Below, piece by piece: positions 1 through 5,312 of a DNA stretch of 7,082 bases. Origin of the DNA: an uncultured Bacteroidales bacterium (lineage in GTDB: Bacteria > Bacteroidota > Bacteroidia > Bacteroidales > Paludibacteraceae). The stretch is taken from NCBI GenBank assembly GCA_946615455.1, contig CAMOHN010000052.1:1-7082 (forward strand), in the 5' to 3' direction. Position numbers and translations under genes: made by a program. Within the stretch, counting starts at the first letter, position 1. Every line of letters begins with the position of its first letter. The notes below the pieces were generated by a model that was not told where the DNA came from, ran no database searches, and saw only the letters and a program-made list of their open reading frames with translations.

Positions 1-62
1 CAGTCAGCAACAGATGTCGCTGCTATCAGCATAACGCTCGTCAGAATGGACGGCTTTTTCAT
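1..62 (-). CDS. Secreted protein of unknown function, N-terminal signal peptide only (partial)
   Basis: Reading leftward from the ATG at 62-60, twenty codons are open up to the window edge. They encode MKKPSILTSV followed by MLIAATSVAD. This is a textbook Sec signal peptide: two lysines, a hydrophobic stretch of about 14 residues, and a small-residue cleavage site (SVA before D). The incomplete next codon begins TG, so it could be Cys, Trp or a stop. The mature protein lies outside the window and its function cannot be told. There is no Shine-Dalgarno site just upstream, which is normal for Bacteroidetes; an AT-rich run precedes the ATG. The leader contains two hairpins (97-111 and 129-158). 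That the gene continues is inferred from the signal peptide. Confidence 0.6.
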   Translation of the reverse strand, partial: MKKPSILTSVMLIAATSVAD

Positions 63-96
63 CGGTTTTAAGGTTTTTAATGGTTAATAGGTCGGC

Positions 97-111
97 AGGT
101 GCGTAGCACCT
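97..111. other. Short perfect hairpin in leader of the leftward gene
   Basis: AGGTGC (97-102), a three-base loop GTA, then GCACCT (106-111) form a perfect 6-bp stem. It lies 35 bases upstream of the leftward start codon at 62. No T-run follows on either strand, so it does not look like a terminator. It may affect translation or stability of the leader, but that is inference. Confidence 0.4.
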
Positions 112-128
112 CAAAAAGGGCAAAAATG

Positions 129-158
129 GTATCGGAAAAACGACCCTTTTTGCGATAC
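129..158. repeat. Inverted repeat / hairpin GTATCG...CGATAC
   Basis: GTATCG (129-134) pairs with CGATAC (153-158). After one G-G mismatch, five A (136-140) pair with five T (147-151) around the loop CGACCC. The total is 11 pairs with one mismatch. Bases 137-155 of this hairpin are also the left arm of a long-range 19-bp inverted repeat with 443-461. It could be an operator or a leader hairpin for the leftward gene. Confidence 0.45.
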
Positions 159-461
159 AGCGTTGCGTGGTTTCAAACCCCATATTTTCGTGCGAAATAG
201 AACCTCTTAAAAACGGTTATTTTTTTATCAAAAATAGTGACATAAGGGGCAAGTATAGACGCGACATTAGATAGCAAAATGATAGTATTTGTTCGCAAAA
301 ATGAGTTTTTGTGCAATTTTATTTGGTCAATTGCTTTCTAATATGTACTTTTGTCGCCGAATATTAACCGAGGAGGCACTTGTTTTGAGATGGGTAAATC
401 CCCTCAATTGTAGATGCCATCGGACATACAGCGAATTGTTGTTCGCAAAAAGGGTCGTTTT
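137..461. repeat. Long-range 19-bp perfect inverted repeat (arms 137-155 and 443-461)
   Basis: The 19 bases at 443-461 (TCGCAAAAAGGGTCGTTTT) are exactly the reverse complement of 137-155. The arms are 287 bases apart. A partial third copy of the motif (TTGTTCGCAAAAA) occurs at 289-301 and again at 439-451. Because the left arm sits in the leftward leader and the right arm in the probable rightward transcript, both RNAs would carry the same 19 bases. A shared protein-binding site or a remnant of duplication are both possible. Confidence 0.6.
322..353 (+). promoter_or_regulatory. Bacteroidetes-type sigma-70 promoter
   Basis: TTTG at 322-325 is followed after exactly 20 bases by TACTTTTG at 346-353. 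Both boxes match the Bacteroidetes primary-sigma consensus (TTTG, 19-21 bases, TAnnTTTG) with no mismatch. The expected start of transcription is about 360. No protein gene follows on this strand before the terminator at 588-618, so the product should be a non-coding RNA. Confidence 0.65.
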
Positions 462-550
462 ATTAACGACCTATTGTGTTGACTATCTGTTGGTTATAGG
501 CGTTTTTCTGTGCTTCTGGTTGCCTTGTAGTCAACTGAATATCAGCTTTT
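360..550 (+). ncRNA. Candidate structured non-coding RNA
   Basis: The transcript expected from the promoter at 322-353 would fold into three consecutive stem-loops. The first (368-423) pairs CCGA/TCGG, GGCA/TGCC, TTGAG/CTCAA and GGG/CCC in nested order. The second (453-471) is a perfect 7-bp GGTCGTT/AACGACC stem with loop TTATT. The third (478-535) pairs GTTGACTA with TAGTCAAC, with an inner AGGC/GCCT. A T-run follows at 546-550 and a strong terminator at 588-618, so the 3' end is either about 550 or about 618. I could not match it to 6S RNA, SRP RNA, tmRNA or RNase P RNA; in particular it lacks the single long rod of 6S. AGGAGG at 371-376 precedes a 7-codon frame (ATG at 390), which may be chance since it is buried in the first stem. 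Existence is inferred from promoter plus structure. Confidence 0.4.
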
Positions 551-587
551 TATAAATCAAGATAATAGTGTGCCAAATGGAAAACGA

Positions 588-618
588 AAAGTGGCGATAC
601 ATATTGTATCGCCACTTT
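588..618. terminator. Bidirectional intrinsic terminator
   Basis: Bases 588-601 pair perfectly with 605-618: a 14-bp stem around the three-base loop TAT. The rightward side is followed by T-rich TTTGTTTTG. The leftward side is followed by TTTTCGTTTTCC (complement of 576-587). It can therefore end the candidate RNA coming from the left and the tRNA-Arg/repeat transcript coming from the right. Confidence 0.75.
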
Positions 619-620
619 GT

Positions 621-743
621 TTTGTGACCCTGCCGGTCAATGAAGCTAATTTGCGCTGACAAGCAGCGCGAGCTTCCTTTCTTTGTGACCCTGCCGGTCA
701 ATGAAGCTAATTTGCGCTGACAAGCAGCGCGAGCTTCCTTTGT
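621..743. repeat. Two tandem 61/62-bp repeats carrying the tRNA 3' end
   Basis: Copy 1 is 621-681 and copy 2 is 682-743. They are identical over the first 60 bases and differ only at the junction (C versus GT). Each starts with TTTGTGACCCTGCCGG, the same 16 bases found at 744-759 where they form the 3' end of the tRNA-Arg gene plus four flanking bases. The rest of each unit folds into a hairpin: GAAGCT/AGCTTC outside and GCGCTG/CAGCGC inside (642-676 and 703-737). TGACC-CTGCC-GGTCA makes a second small hairpin at the start. On the plus strand each large hairpin is followed by a T-rich run. The organisation resembles the tRNA-3'-end-containing tandem repeats behind E. coli tyrT; that is analogy, not homology. 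Confidence 0.9.
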
Positions 744-747
744 TTTG

Positions 748-821
748 TGACCCTGCCGGGGCTCAAACCCGGAACCTTTGGAACCGGAATCCAACGCTCT
801 ATTCAATTGGGCTACAGGGCC
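748..821 (-). tRNA. tRNA-Arg(CCG)
   Basis: The complement of 748-821 folds as a complete 74-nt cloverleaf: acceptor GGCCCTG/CAGGGTC with one G-U, anticodon stem TTGGA/TCCAA, loop TTCCGGT, T-stem CCGGG/CCCGG and discriminator A73. The anticodon CCG reads CGG, a codon used in the neighbouring genes. A20 and C35, the main ArgRS identity bases known from E. coli, are present. CCA is not encoded. Oddities: position 19 is A and position 56 is U instead of the near-universal G19 and C56, so the pair is preserved in changed form; the D-stem has a C12-A23 mismatch. It lies 67 bases downstream of the peptidase gene on the same strand, with no clear promoter of its own, so it may be processed from the operon transcript. 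Confidence 0.93.
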
Positions 822-828
822 AGTATGA

Positions 829-857
829 GTTGAAAGTGTAAAGTTGAAAGTTTAAAG
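829..857. repeat. Heptanucleotide microrepeat (GTTGAAA/GTGTAAA, four units)
   Basis: Four successive 7-base units, GTTGAAA GTGTAAA GTTGAAA GTTTAAA, follow the pattern GTNNAAA. They fill the spacer between the peptidase gene and the tRNA. The same pattern recurs at 5867-5896. Confidence 0.7.
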
Positions 858-888
858 AAGTCTTTAAGTTTTATAGTTTATCTGTTTA

Positions 889-1590
889 TCAGTCTCTTCT
901 GTTGACGAAGATAAGAACATAGTATAGCAAGTTAGCCAACGAGCCCAATGCTGCCACCACATAGGTATAGGCTGCACTGCGGAGTGCCGACTGTGCCATA
1001 GGTGTGGTTTCTCGGTCAGTAATACCTGCTTCGTCCAACCATGCCACAGCACGCCGTGATGCATCGATTTCAACGGGCAGCGTTACGAACGAGAAGATGG
1101 TGGTCATAGCAAACAGCACAATGCCCAAACCCAACACTGCCGGCATGACTTGCAGCAATAACATGCCTGCCAATAATACCCACATCATCCATCTTGAGGC
1201 AAAGTTGACCACCGGCACCAATGCTGTGCGTAGGCGCAGGGGAGCATATTCAGTGGCATGCTGTACGGCATGACCGCATTCGTGTGCCGCTACGGCAGCA
1301 GCTGCCACGGTGGGTGAAGCATAGACACTCTCTGACAGATAGACCGTTTCGTCTGTGGGATTATAGTAGTCACTCAGGTGTCCACGGGTAGGCATAACCT
1401 TGACATGGGTTAGCCCATTGTCGCGTAGCATCTTCTCTGCCACCTCTTTGCCGGTCATGCCGATGCCTACCTTGGAGTAACGCTTGAACTTGAAGTTCAG
1501 CGATGCCGACACTGCCCAACTGGCAATGGCAATGCCAAAGAAAATGATCCAATAGAGGGTGTTAGGGTTATATATGAGTTCGTTGTTCAT
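889..1590 (-). CDS. YugP-type neutral zinc metallopeptidase, membrane-bound
   Basis: A predicted membrane zinc protease of the YugP family, 233 aa, close to the family's usual length of about 225-230. The zinc-binding, catalytic HExxH motif is HECGH at residues 103-107, and LPVEIDASRRA at 171-181 supplies the probable third ligand (Glu174). Hydrophobic segments lie at about 12-30, a long stretch at 136-168, and 207-228; the active site would lie between the first two. The start at 1590 was chosen because its ATG overlaps the upstream regulator's stop as ATGA. An alternative start 36 bases earlier would intrude further into that gene. Substrates are not known for the family. It is the last protein gene of the acetyltransferase-regulator-peptidase operon; the tRNA follows. 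Confidence 0.9.
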   Translation of the reverse strand: MNNELIYNPNTLYWIIFFGIAIASWAVSASLNFKFKRYSKVGIGMTGKEVAEKMLRDNGLTHVKVMPTRGHLSDYYNPTDETVYLSESVYASPTVAAAAVAAHECGHAVQHATEYAPLRLRTALVPVVNFASRWMMWVLLAGMLLLQVMPAVLGLGIVLFAMTTIFSFVTLPVEIDASRRAVAWLDEAGITDRETTPMAQSALRSAAYTYVVAALGSLANLLYYVLIFVNRRD

Positions 1591-2042
1591 TTCTTGTTCG
1601 TTTTTGTTTTGCGGCACACTTTGCATTCGCCATAGATGGTCAGCATGTATCCTACAAAACGGAAATTACTGATTTTCTTGTGACTGATTAGGTCTGTCAC
1701 GGCTTTGTCTTTCAATTCGCCACTGCGGTGACATCGGGTACATACAAAACGCAGTTCGTTGTGTTGGCGTGCCAATTCGTATTGTTTCTCGTTCGTTGCG
1801 GTCTGTTCGGGCAGCAGGCGGATGACTTCGGCATCTGAGAGTGTGTGCAGGGCGTTATAAATGGTGGCGCGACTGATTGACTCTGTTTCAAGTGCTTTGA
1901 CTAACTCAGCGGCAGTCCATGGTCTGAGTTCGTTGCAGAACAGATTGAGGACACGATTGCGCTCCATAGACTGGCGTTTGCCTGTCAGGCTGAGGTACCG
2001 GCTGAGTTGGCGCTGCGCTTGTATATATGTATTGTCGTGCAT
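1587..2042 (-). CDS. Fur-family transcriptional regulator
   Basis: A 151-aa DNA-binding regulator of the Fur superfamily (Fur/Zur/PerR type). The winged-helix domain covers about residues 20-85, with the recognition region TAAELVKALETESISRATIYNAL at about 43-65. The dimerisation domain carries two Cys pairs, CTRC (101-104) and CGEC-like EC-KVC giving C140/C143, which form the structural zinc site. The usual histidine-rich metal-sensing cluster before the first Cys pair is reduced to one His (RQHNEL, His94), so the sensed metal or signal cannot be assigned. The ATG at 2042 overlaps the acetyltransferase stop by one base (TGATG), which implies coupled translation; a TTG one codon earlier is less likely. 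It ends in an ATGA overlap with the peptidase gene. Its targets are unknown; autoregulation of this operon is possible. Confidence 0.88.
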   Translation of the reverse strand: MHDNTYIQAQRQLSRYLSLTGKRQSMERNRVLNLFCNELRPWTAAELVKALETESISRATIYNALHTLSDAEVIRLLPEQTATNEKQYELARQHNELRFVCTRCHRSGELKDKAVTDLISHKKISNFRFVGYMLTIYGECKVCRKTKTNKK

Positions 2043-3172
2043 CAAATGTCCATGATGTAAGCGCGACGGCGTTTGTGCTGTTTCTTCTCAAACAGCTCCA
2101 ACTGGCTAAGCACCTTGGTGTTGGTCTCCAACATGGCGGTGGTCTCGGCGTAGGCTATTTCATAGCGGTTGAAATAGGGGATCCAGTCTTCCAGTATGAT
2201 ACCGTTGATGCCTTTGTTCTGATAGTCGGGTCTGACACCGATAAGCAACAGGTCGAAGGCTTCCATCTTCTTGGCGCGAAGGGCTTTGAGCAGGTGATAC
2301 CAGCCGAAAGGGAACAACTCGCCCTTGCATCGCCGTACAGCCTGCGAGATGTCAGGCATGCCTACGCCTACGCCCACAATCTCGTTCTTTTCATTGACCA
2401 CCACGGTGACAAAGTCAAAGTTGAGGATGGGGAAATACATGTCTCGGTAGTAGGCTTTTTGCTTCTCAGTCATGGGCTGGAAGTTGTACAGGTTCTGGTA
2501 GGCTGTGTCCAGCAGGTCCATGTATGTTGAACCATATTTTCGCTGCAGTTCGCGTGCCGAGTGCACTTTGTCCACGCGAACGTGGTAGCGCTCCTTGACC
2601 AGTTGGCAGATGCGTGCCAAGCGTTCGGGCACCTGTTTGGGCGGTGTGACGCGATATTCGATCCAGTCTGCCTCTTTGCGAAGACCATAGGCTTCGAGGT
2701 GGCGGACATAGTATGCGTAGTTGTAGAGCGATGCCAAAGGAGCTAAATACTCGTAGCCCTCGATGAGCAGCCCTTGGTGATCCCAGTCGGTGAAGCCCAC
2801 CGGACCATTCATGGCCGTCATGCCGCGCTCCTTTCCCCAAGCCTTGACAGCATCCAAAAGAGCACGACTAACCTCTTCGTCATCGATAAAGTCCATCCAG
2901 CCAAAACGTACATGGCGGTAGTTCCAGTGCTCGTTGGCACGGTGGTTAATCAAAGCCGCAATGCGACCGACAATCTTATCGTCGCGATAGGCGAGGAACA
3001 ACTGCTTTTCACATACTTCCAAAGCAGGGTTCTTTTTATCGTCAAACACATTGAGTTCGTCGAACAGCAAAGGAGGGCAATAGTATGGGCAATCGCTGTA
3101 CAACCGGTTGGCAAAACGAATGAATCGTTTCAGGTCTTGCCGTGTATTGACTTCTCGTATTTCTACTGCCAT
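2042..3172 (-). CDS. GNAT-like N-acetyltransferase family protein
   Basis: A 376-aa cytoplasmic protein resembling the large GNAT-like family often annotated only as N-acetyltransferase in Bacteroidetes. The N-terminal part (LFLAYRDDKIVGRIAALINHR, about 58-78) looks like a GNAT beta-hairpin. LLLIGVRPDYQNKGINGII at about 308-326 resembles the acetyl-CoA-binding motif A (V-x-P-x-Y-Q-x-x-G). MNGPVGFTDWDHQGLLIEGY (121-140) is a conserved-looking block. The substrate is unknown. The open frame extends 74 codons upstream to 3394, but that stretch crosses the promoter region and the start of the divergent gene; the ATG at 3172 beginning MAVEIREVN is the natural start. It opens the leftward operon, and its stop TGA shares a base with the regulator's ATG. 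Confidence 0.8.
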   Translation of the reverse strand: MAVEIREVNTRQDLKRFIRFANRLYSDCPYYCPPLLFDELNVFDDKKNPALEVCEKQLFLAYRDDKIVGRIAALINHRANEHWNYRHVRFGWMDFIDDEEVSRALLDAVKAWGKERGMTAMNGPVGFTDWDHQGLLIEGYEYLAPLASLYNYAYYVRHLEAYGLRKEADWIEYRVTPPKQVPERLARICQLVKERYHVRVDKVHSARELQRKYGSTYMDLLDTAYQNLYNFQPMTEKQKAYYRDMYFPILNFDFVTVVVNEKNEIVGVGVGMPDISQAVRRCKGELFPFGWYHLLKALRAKKMEAFDLLLIGVRPDYQNKGINGIILEDWIPYFNRYEIAYAETTAMLETNTKVLSQLELFEKKQHKRRRAYIMDI

Positions 3173-3199
3173 AGGGTAGGGATTGTCTAAAAACGGCAG

Positions 3200-3230
3200 C
3201 AAAAGTACACTTTTTTGGCAAGTATAGAAA
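3200..3230 (-). promoter_or_regulatory. Promoter of the leftward acetyltransferase operon
   Basis: Reading leftward, TTTC (3230-3227) is followed after 19 bases by TACTTTTG (3207-3200). The -7 box matches TAnnTTTG fully, and the -33 box matches TTTG at three of four bases. Transcription would start near 3193, giving a leader of about 20 bases before the ATG at 3172. Confidence 0.55.
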
Positions 3231-3249
3231 TCGGATGTGCTTTTTTTTA

Positions 3250-3257
3250 TACTTTTG
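3250..3257 (+). promoter_or_regulatory. -7 promoter box of the LOG-family gene
   Basis: TACTTTTG fits the Bacteroidetes TAnnTTTG box and lies 25 bases before the ATG at 3283. I see no TTTG at the expected -33 distance; the region there reads GAAA. With the following C, it is an exact mirror image of the leftward box at 3199-3207. Confidence 0.5.
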
Positions 3258-3282
3258 CGCGTTTTTTTGGAGTTAAAAGAAC

Positions 3283-3879
3283 ATGAATAGCATGTCAACC
3301 ATTCATTCTGTAGCTGTTTATTGCGCCTCTTCTTCGCAAATGAGGCAGGTTTATTTTGACGCGGCATACCGTTTGGGCAGTCTGTTGGCAGCACATTCGA
3401 TAGAGGTGGTTTATGGTGACGGCAGTTTGGGATTGATGGGGGCTTTGGCTGACGGCGTGCTGTCGGCCGGAGGCAAGATAACGGGAGTTATACCGCAGTT
3501 CATGGTGGACGAAGGTTGGAACAATCCCCGCAGTACGCATACGCATGTGGTCAAGAACATGCACGAGCGCAAGGCCATGATTGAGCGTCTGTCCGATGCC
3601 ATGGTAGCTCTACCGGGAGGGATAGGCACCTGTGAGGAACTATTGGAGTGCCTTACGTGGAAACAGTTGGGCTTGCACAACAAACCGGTGGTCATTCTCA
3701 ACCAAGAGGGCTATTACGATGCGCTTCTCTCGGCCATTGACCGCATGGTGACCGAGCGTTTCTTGCACCCCGACTACAAACAACTATATAGCGTGGTAGG
3801 CACAGCAGACGAGGTGCTGCCAGCTTTGCTCAAAGCCAAGCCGTGGACTATCCGCACCCGTAAAGACGCGGCTTTTTAA
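3283..3879 (+). CDS. LOG-family protein (TIGR00730), probable cytokinin-type riboside 5'-monophosphate phosphoribohydrolase
   Basis: A 198-aa cytoplasmic Rossmann-like enzyme of the LOG family. Characterised members hydrolyse the N-glycosidic bond of (modified) adenosine monophosphates to release base and ribose 5-phosphate. Diagnostic motifs are present: GDGSLGLMG at 45-53, MHERK at 93-97, and the catalytic PGGxGTxxE as PGGIGTCEE at 111-119. The first motif has Asp46 where GGG is the common form, a mild deviation. The ATG at 3283 is preceded by GGAG at 3269-3272 (10-base spacing), one of the few Shine-Dalgarno-like sites here; a second ATG at 3292 is possible. It is the first gene rightward from the divergent promoter. 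The true in vivo substrate in this organism cannot be read from the sequence. Confidence 0.9.
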   Translation: MNSMSTIHSVAVYCASSSQMRQVYFDAAYRLGSLLAAHSIEVVYGDGSLGLMGALADGVLSAGGKITGVIPQFMVDEGWNNPRSTHTHVVKNMHERKAMIERLSDAMVALPGGIGTCEELLECLTWKQLGLHNKPVVILNQEGYYDALLSAIDRMVTERFLHPDYKQLYSVVGTADEVLPALLKAKPWTIRTRKDAAF

Positions 3880-3902
3880 GAATAAAACGTCACTTTTGCC
3901 CT

Positions 3903-4553
3903 ATGTTCAGCCCCATTCCTCATATAGACAGCCTGTACACCTCGACCGAGTTGGCGTGGTTATCGCTGTTGCTGTTGGTGTGTTGCATGGTGGCATCGTT
4001 AGCCAACCCCTATGTTTGGAAAGATGGTTTTACTTCGTTTTTCTCGCGTGTGGACCGGCGCTATTCGGCTCCTGTGAGGCTGTTGCCCAAGGTGCTGACC
4101 GAGGTTTTCACGATAGGCGCGTTAGCCCTGACGCTGTGGCTCTTTTTCTATCAAAACGGACCGTTGCAGTGGCGCGTATGGTGGATTGCTATAGGTATGG
4201 TCTTAGGCTGGTTGCTGATGCATCGCGGTGTGCTGGAACTGACCGGCTATGTGTTTTCCATGCGCAACGAAGCCCGTGCCTTGTGGCATGATACCTACTT
4301 GTTACTCAGCAGCCTGAGCCTAATCACATTTGCACTGTGCTGTCTGGCTCAATGGATACCCATGCAATCCTTCCTGCGAGCGGGAGTGATGGTGACAGGA
4401 GGCTTTTTCGTTGGAGCCGTGTTTGTCAAACTGTGTATGACCTATCTGAGTTCTATGAGAGCTTTGTTCTATATACTGCTTTATGTTATGACCGTCGAGG
4501 TCTTGCCCTTAGGTTTGCTCTATGGGGCGATGAAGCATTTTTCAGATATGTAA
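3903..4553 (+). CDS. DUF4271-type integral membrane protein
   Basis: A 216-aa polytopic membrane protein. I see about six hydrophobic segments, at residues 16-34, 66-83, 91-109, 131-151, 157-180 and 187-208, with a basic loop (RVDRRYSAPVRLLPK) after the first. Size, hydropathy and position just ahead of the hemD-like and rnpA genes match the Bacteroidetes DUF4271 family, whose function is not known. No catalytic motif is evident. The ATG at 3903 lies 23 bases after the LOG stop, and the gene ends 12 bases before the next start, so it is probably co-transcribed. Assignment to DUF4271 rests on context and topology, not on a profile search. Confidence 0.75.
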   Translation: MFSPIPHIDSLYTSTELAWLSLLLLVCCMVASLANPYVWKDGFTSFFSRVDRRYSAPVRLLPKVLTEVFTIGALALTLWLFFYQNGPLQWRVWWIAIGMVLGWLLMHRGVLELTGYVFSMRNEARALWHDTYLLLSSLSLITFALCCLAQWIPMQSFLRAGVMVTGGFFVGAVFVKLCMTYLSSMRALFYILLYVMTVEVLPLGLLYGAMKHFSDM

Positions 4554-4565
4554 AACAACTATTTT

Positions 4566-5312
4566 ATGGCAAGAAAATACAAAATCCTGGTTTCTCAACC
4601 CAAACCGGTGAACGACCACAATCCCTATTCAGAACTGATGGAAGATTTTGATGTTCAAATCGATTTTCACCAGTTTATCCGTGTTGAAGGATTGGAAGCG
4701 CGCGAGTTTCGCAAGCAGCGAATCAATCCGTTAGACTATACGGCTGTGTTGTTTAACTCACGGCAAGCTGCCGACCAGTACTTCCGCATCTGTAATGAGA
4801 TGCGCATCCAGGTTCCCGACACCATGCACTATTACTGCATCTCCGAGGCCATAGCCAACTACCTGCAGAAGTATATCCAATTCCGCAAAAGAAAGGTGTT
4901 TTTTGCCGAGCACAACCGCTTTGAGGAATTGTTGCCCACCATGAACCGGCGTCCGCAAGAGAAATACCTGATGATTACTTCGGACACCCATACGGATGAC
5001 CAGATCAACATGTTTGCTTCGCACAAGATTCAGGTCAAGCCCGCCGTCATGTACCGCACGGTGGCAGCCCCATGGGATCCGGCTCAACCCTTTGACTACC
5101 ACATGGTTGCTCTGTTCACACCCACCGGTGCTGCGGCTTTACATGAGAGTTTTCCTGACCTCAAACAGGGGGATATTGTGCTGGCTGCATTTGGACAGAA
5201 CACGGTAACCGCCCTGCAACAATTTGGCTTGACTCCGGACATTGTGGCTCCCACTCCGCAATGCCCAGGTATTCCTGCCGCCATTCGCAAATACCTTGAA
5301 GAACACCTTTGA
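4566..5312 (+). CDS. hemD: HemD-family protein (uroporphyrinogen-III synthase-like)
   Basis: A 248-aa cytoplasmic protein of the uroporphyrinogen-III synthase fold, of typical length. HemD enzymes close and isomerise hydroxymethylbilane to uroporphyrinogen III. Two alternating alpha/beta domains are suggested: YTAVLFNSRQAADQYF (58-73) in the first half and MVALFTPTGAAALHESF (180-196) in the second. AFGQNTVTALQQFGLTPDIV (208-227) corresponds to the C-terminal segment ending in PTPQCPGIPAAI. No other haem-pathway gene is in the window. Many Bacteroidales lack a complete haem pathway yet keep this gene next to rnpA, so activity as a synthase should not be taken for granted. The ATG at 4566 follows the membrane protein by 12 bases. 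Its end overlaps the likely rnpA start by 17 bases. Confidence 0.85.
   Translation: MARKYKILVSQPKPVNDHNPYSELMEDFDVQIDFHQFIRVEGLEAREFRKQRINPLDYTAVLFNSRQAADQYFRICNEMRIQVPDTMHYYCISEAIANYLQKYIQFRKRKVFFAEHNRFEELLPTMNRRPQEKYLMITSDTHTDDQINMFASHKIQVKPAVMYRTVAAPWDPAQPFDYHMVALFTPTGAAALHESFPDLKQGDIVLAAFGQNTVTALQQFGLTPDIVAPTPQCPGIPAAIRKYLEEHL

Larger units (their letters stand above)
63..587. other. Gene-free, hairpin-rich intergenic region
   Basis: No convincing protein gene lies in these 525 bases. Short open frames exist but have no recognisable domain and start at TTG. The region holds hairpins at 97-111, 129-158, 368-423, 453-471 and 478-535, a strong rightward promoter at 322-353, the 19-bp inverted repeat 137-155/443-461, and a 13-base direct repeat (289-301 and 439-451). 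A lone leftward -7-like box (TATTTTTG, positions 236-229) could serve the gene at 62 but has no good -33 partner. Confidence 0.7.

Noticed and set aside
390..413. Possible 7-codon leader peptide (ATG at 390, AGGAGG at 371-376)
   Set aside because: The spacing is long (13 bases), the ATG is inside a stem, and no gene follows that it could control.
360..550. 6S, SRP, tmRNA or RNase P RNA
   Set aside because: The three separate stem-loops do not form the long rod of 6S, and none of the other families' conserved sequences are visible.
289..555. Open frame of 88 codons on the plus strand with a hydrophobic, Cys-rich translation
   Set aside because: It starts at TTG upstream of the likely transcription start near 360, has no domain, and overlaps three stem-loops that better explain the sequence.
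621..759. CRISPR-like array
   Set aside because: The copies are directly adjacent with no unique spacers, and contain tRNA sequence.
531..806. Open frame of 91 codons on the minus strand
   Set aside because: It runs through the tRNA gene, both tandem repeats and the terminator; its repeated peptide is a by-product of the DNA repeats.
2774..3190. Plus-strand open frame of 138 codons opposite the acetyltransferase gene
   Set aside because: It lies antisense to a well-supported coding region, with no promoter or recognisable domain; it is a shadow frame.
3173..3394. N-terminal extension of the acetyltransferase
   Set aside because: The extra 74 codons cover both promoter boxes and the start of the divergent gene, and their translation is low-complexity and basic without family character.
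3891..3898. CACTTTTG as a promoter -7 box for the DUF4271 gene
   Set aside because: It has one mismatch to TAnnTTTG, no -33 partner, and would start transcription inside the coding region.
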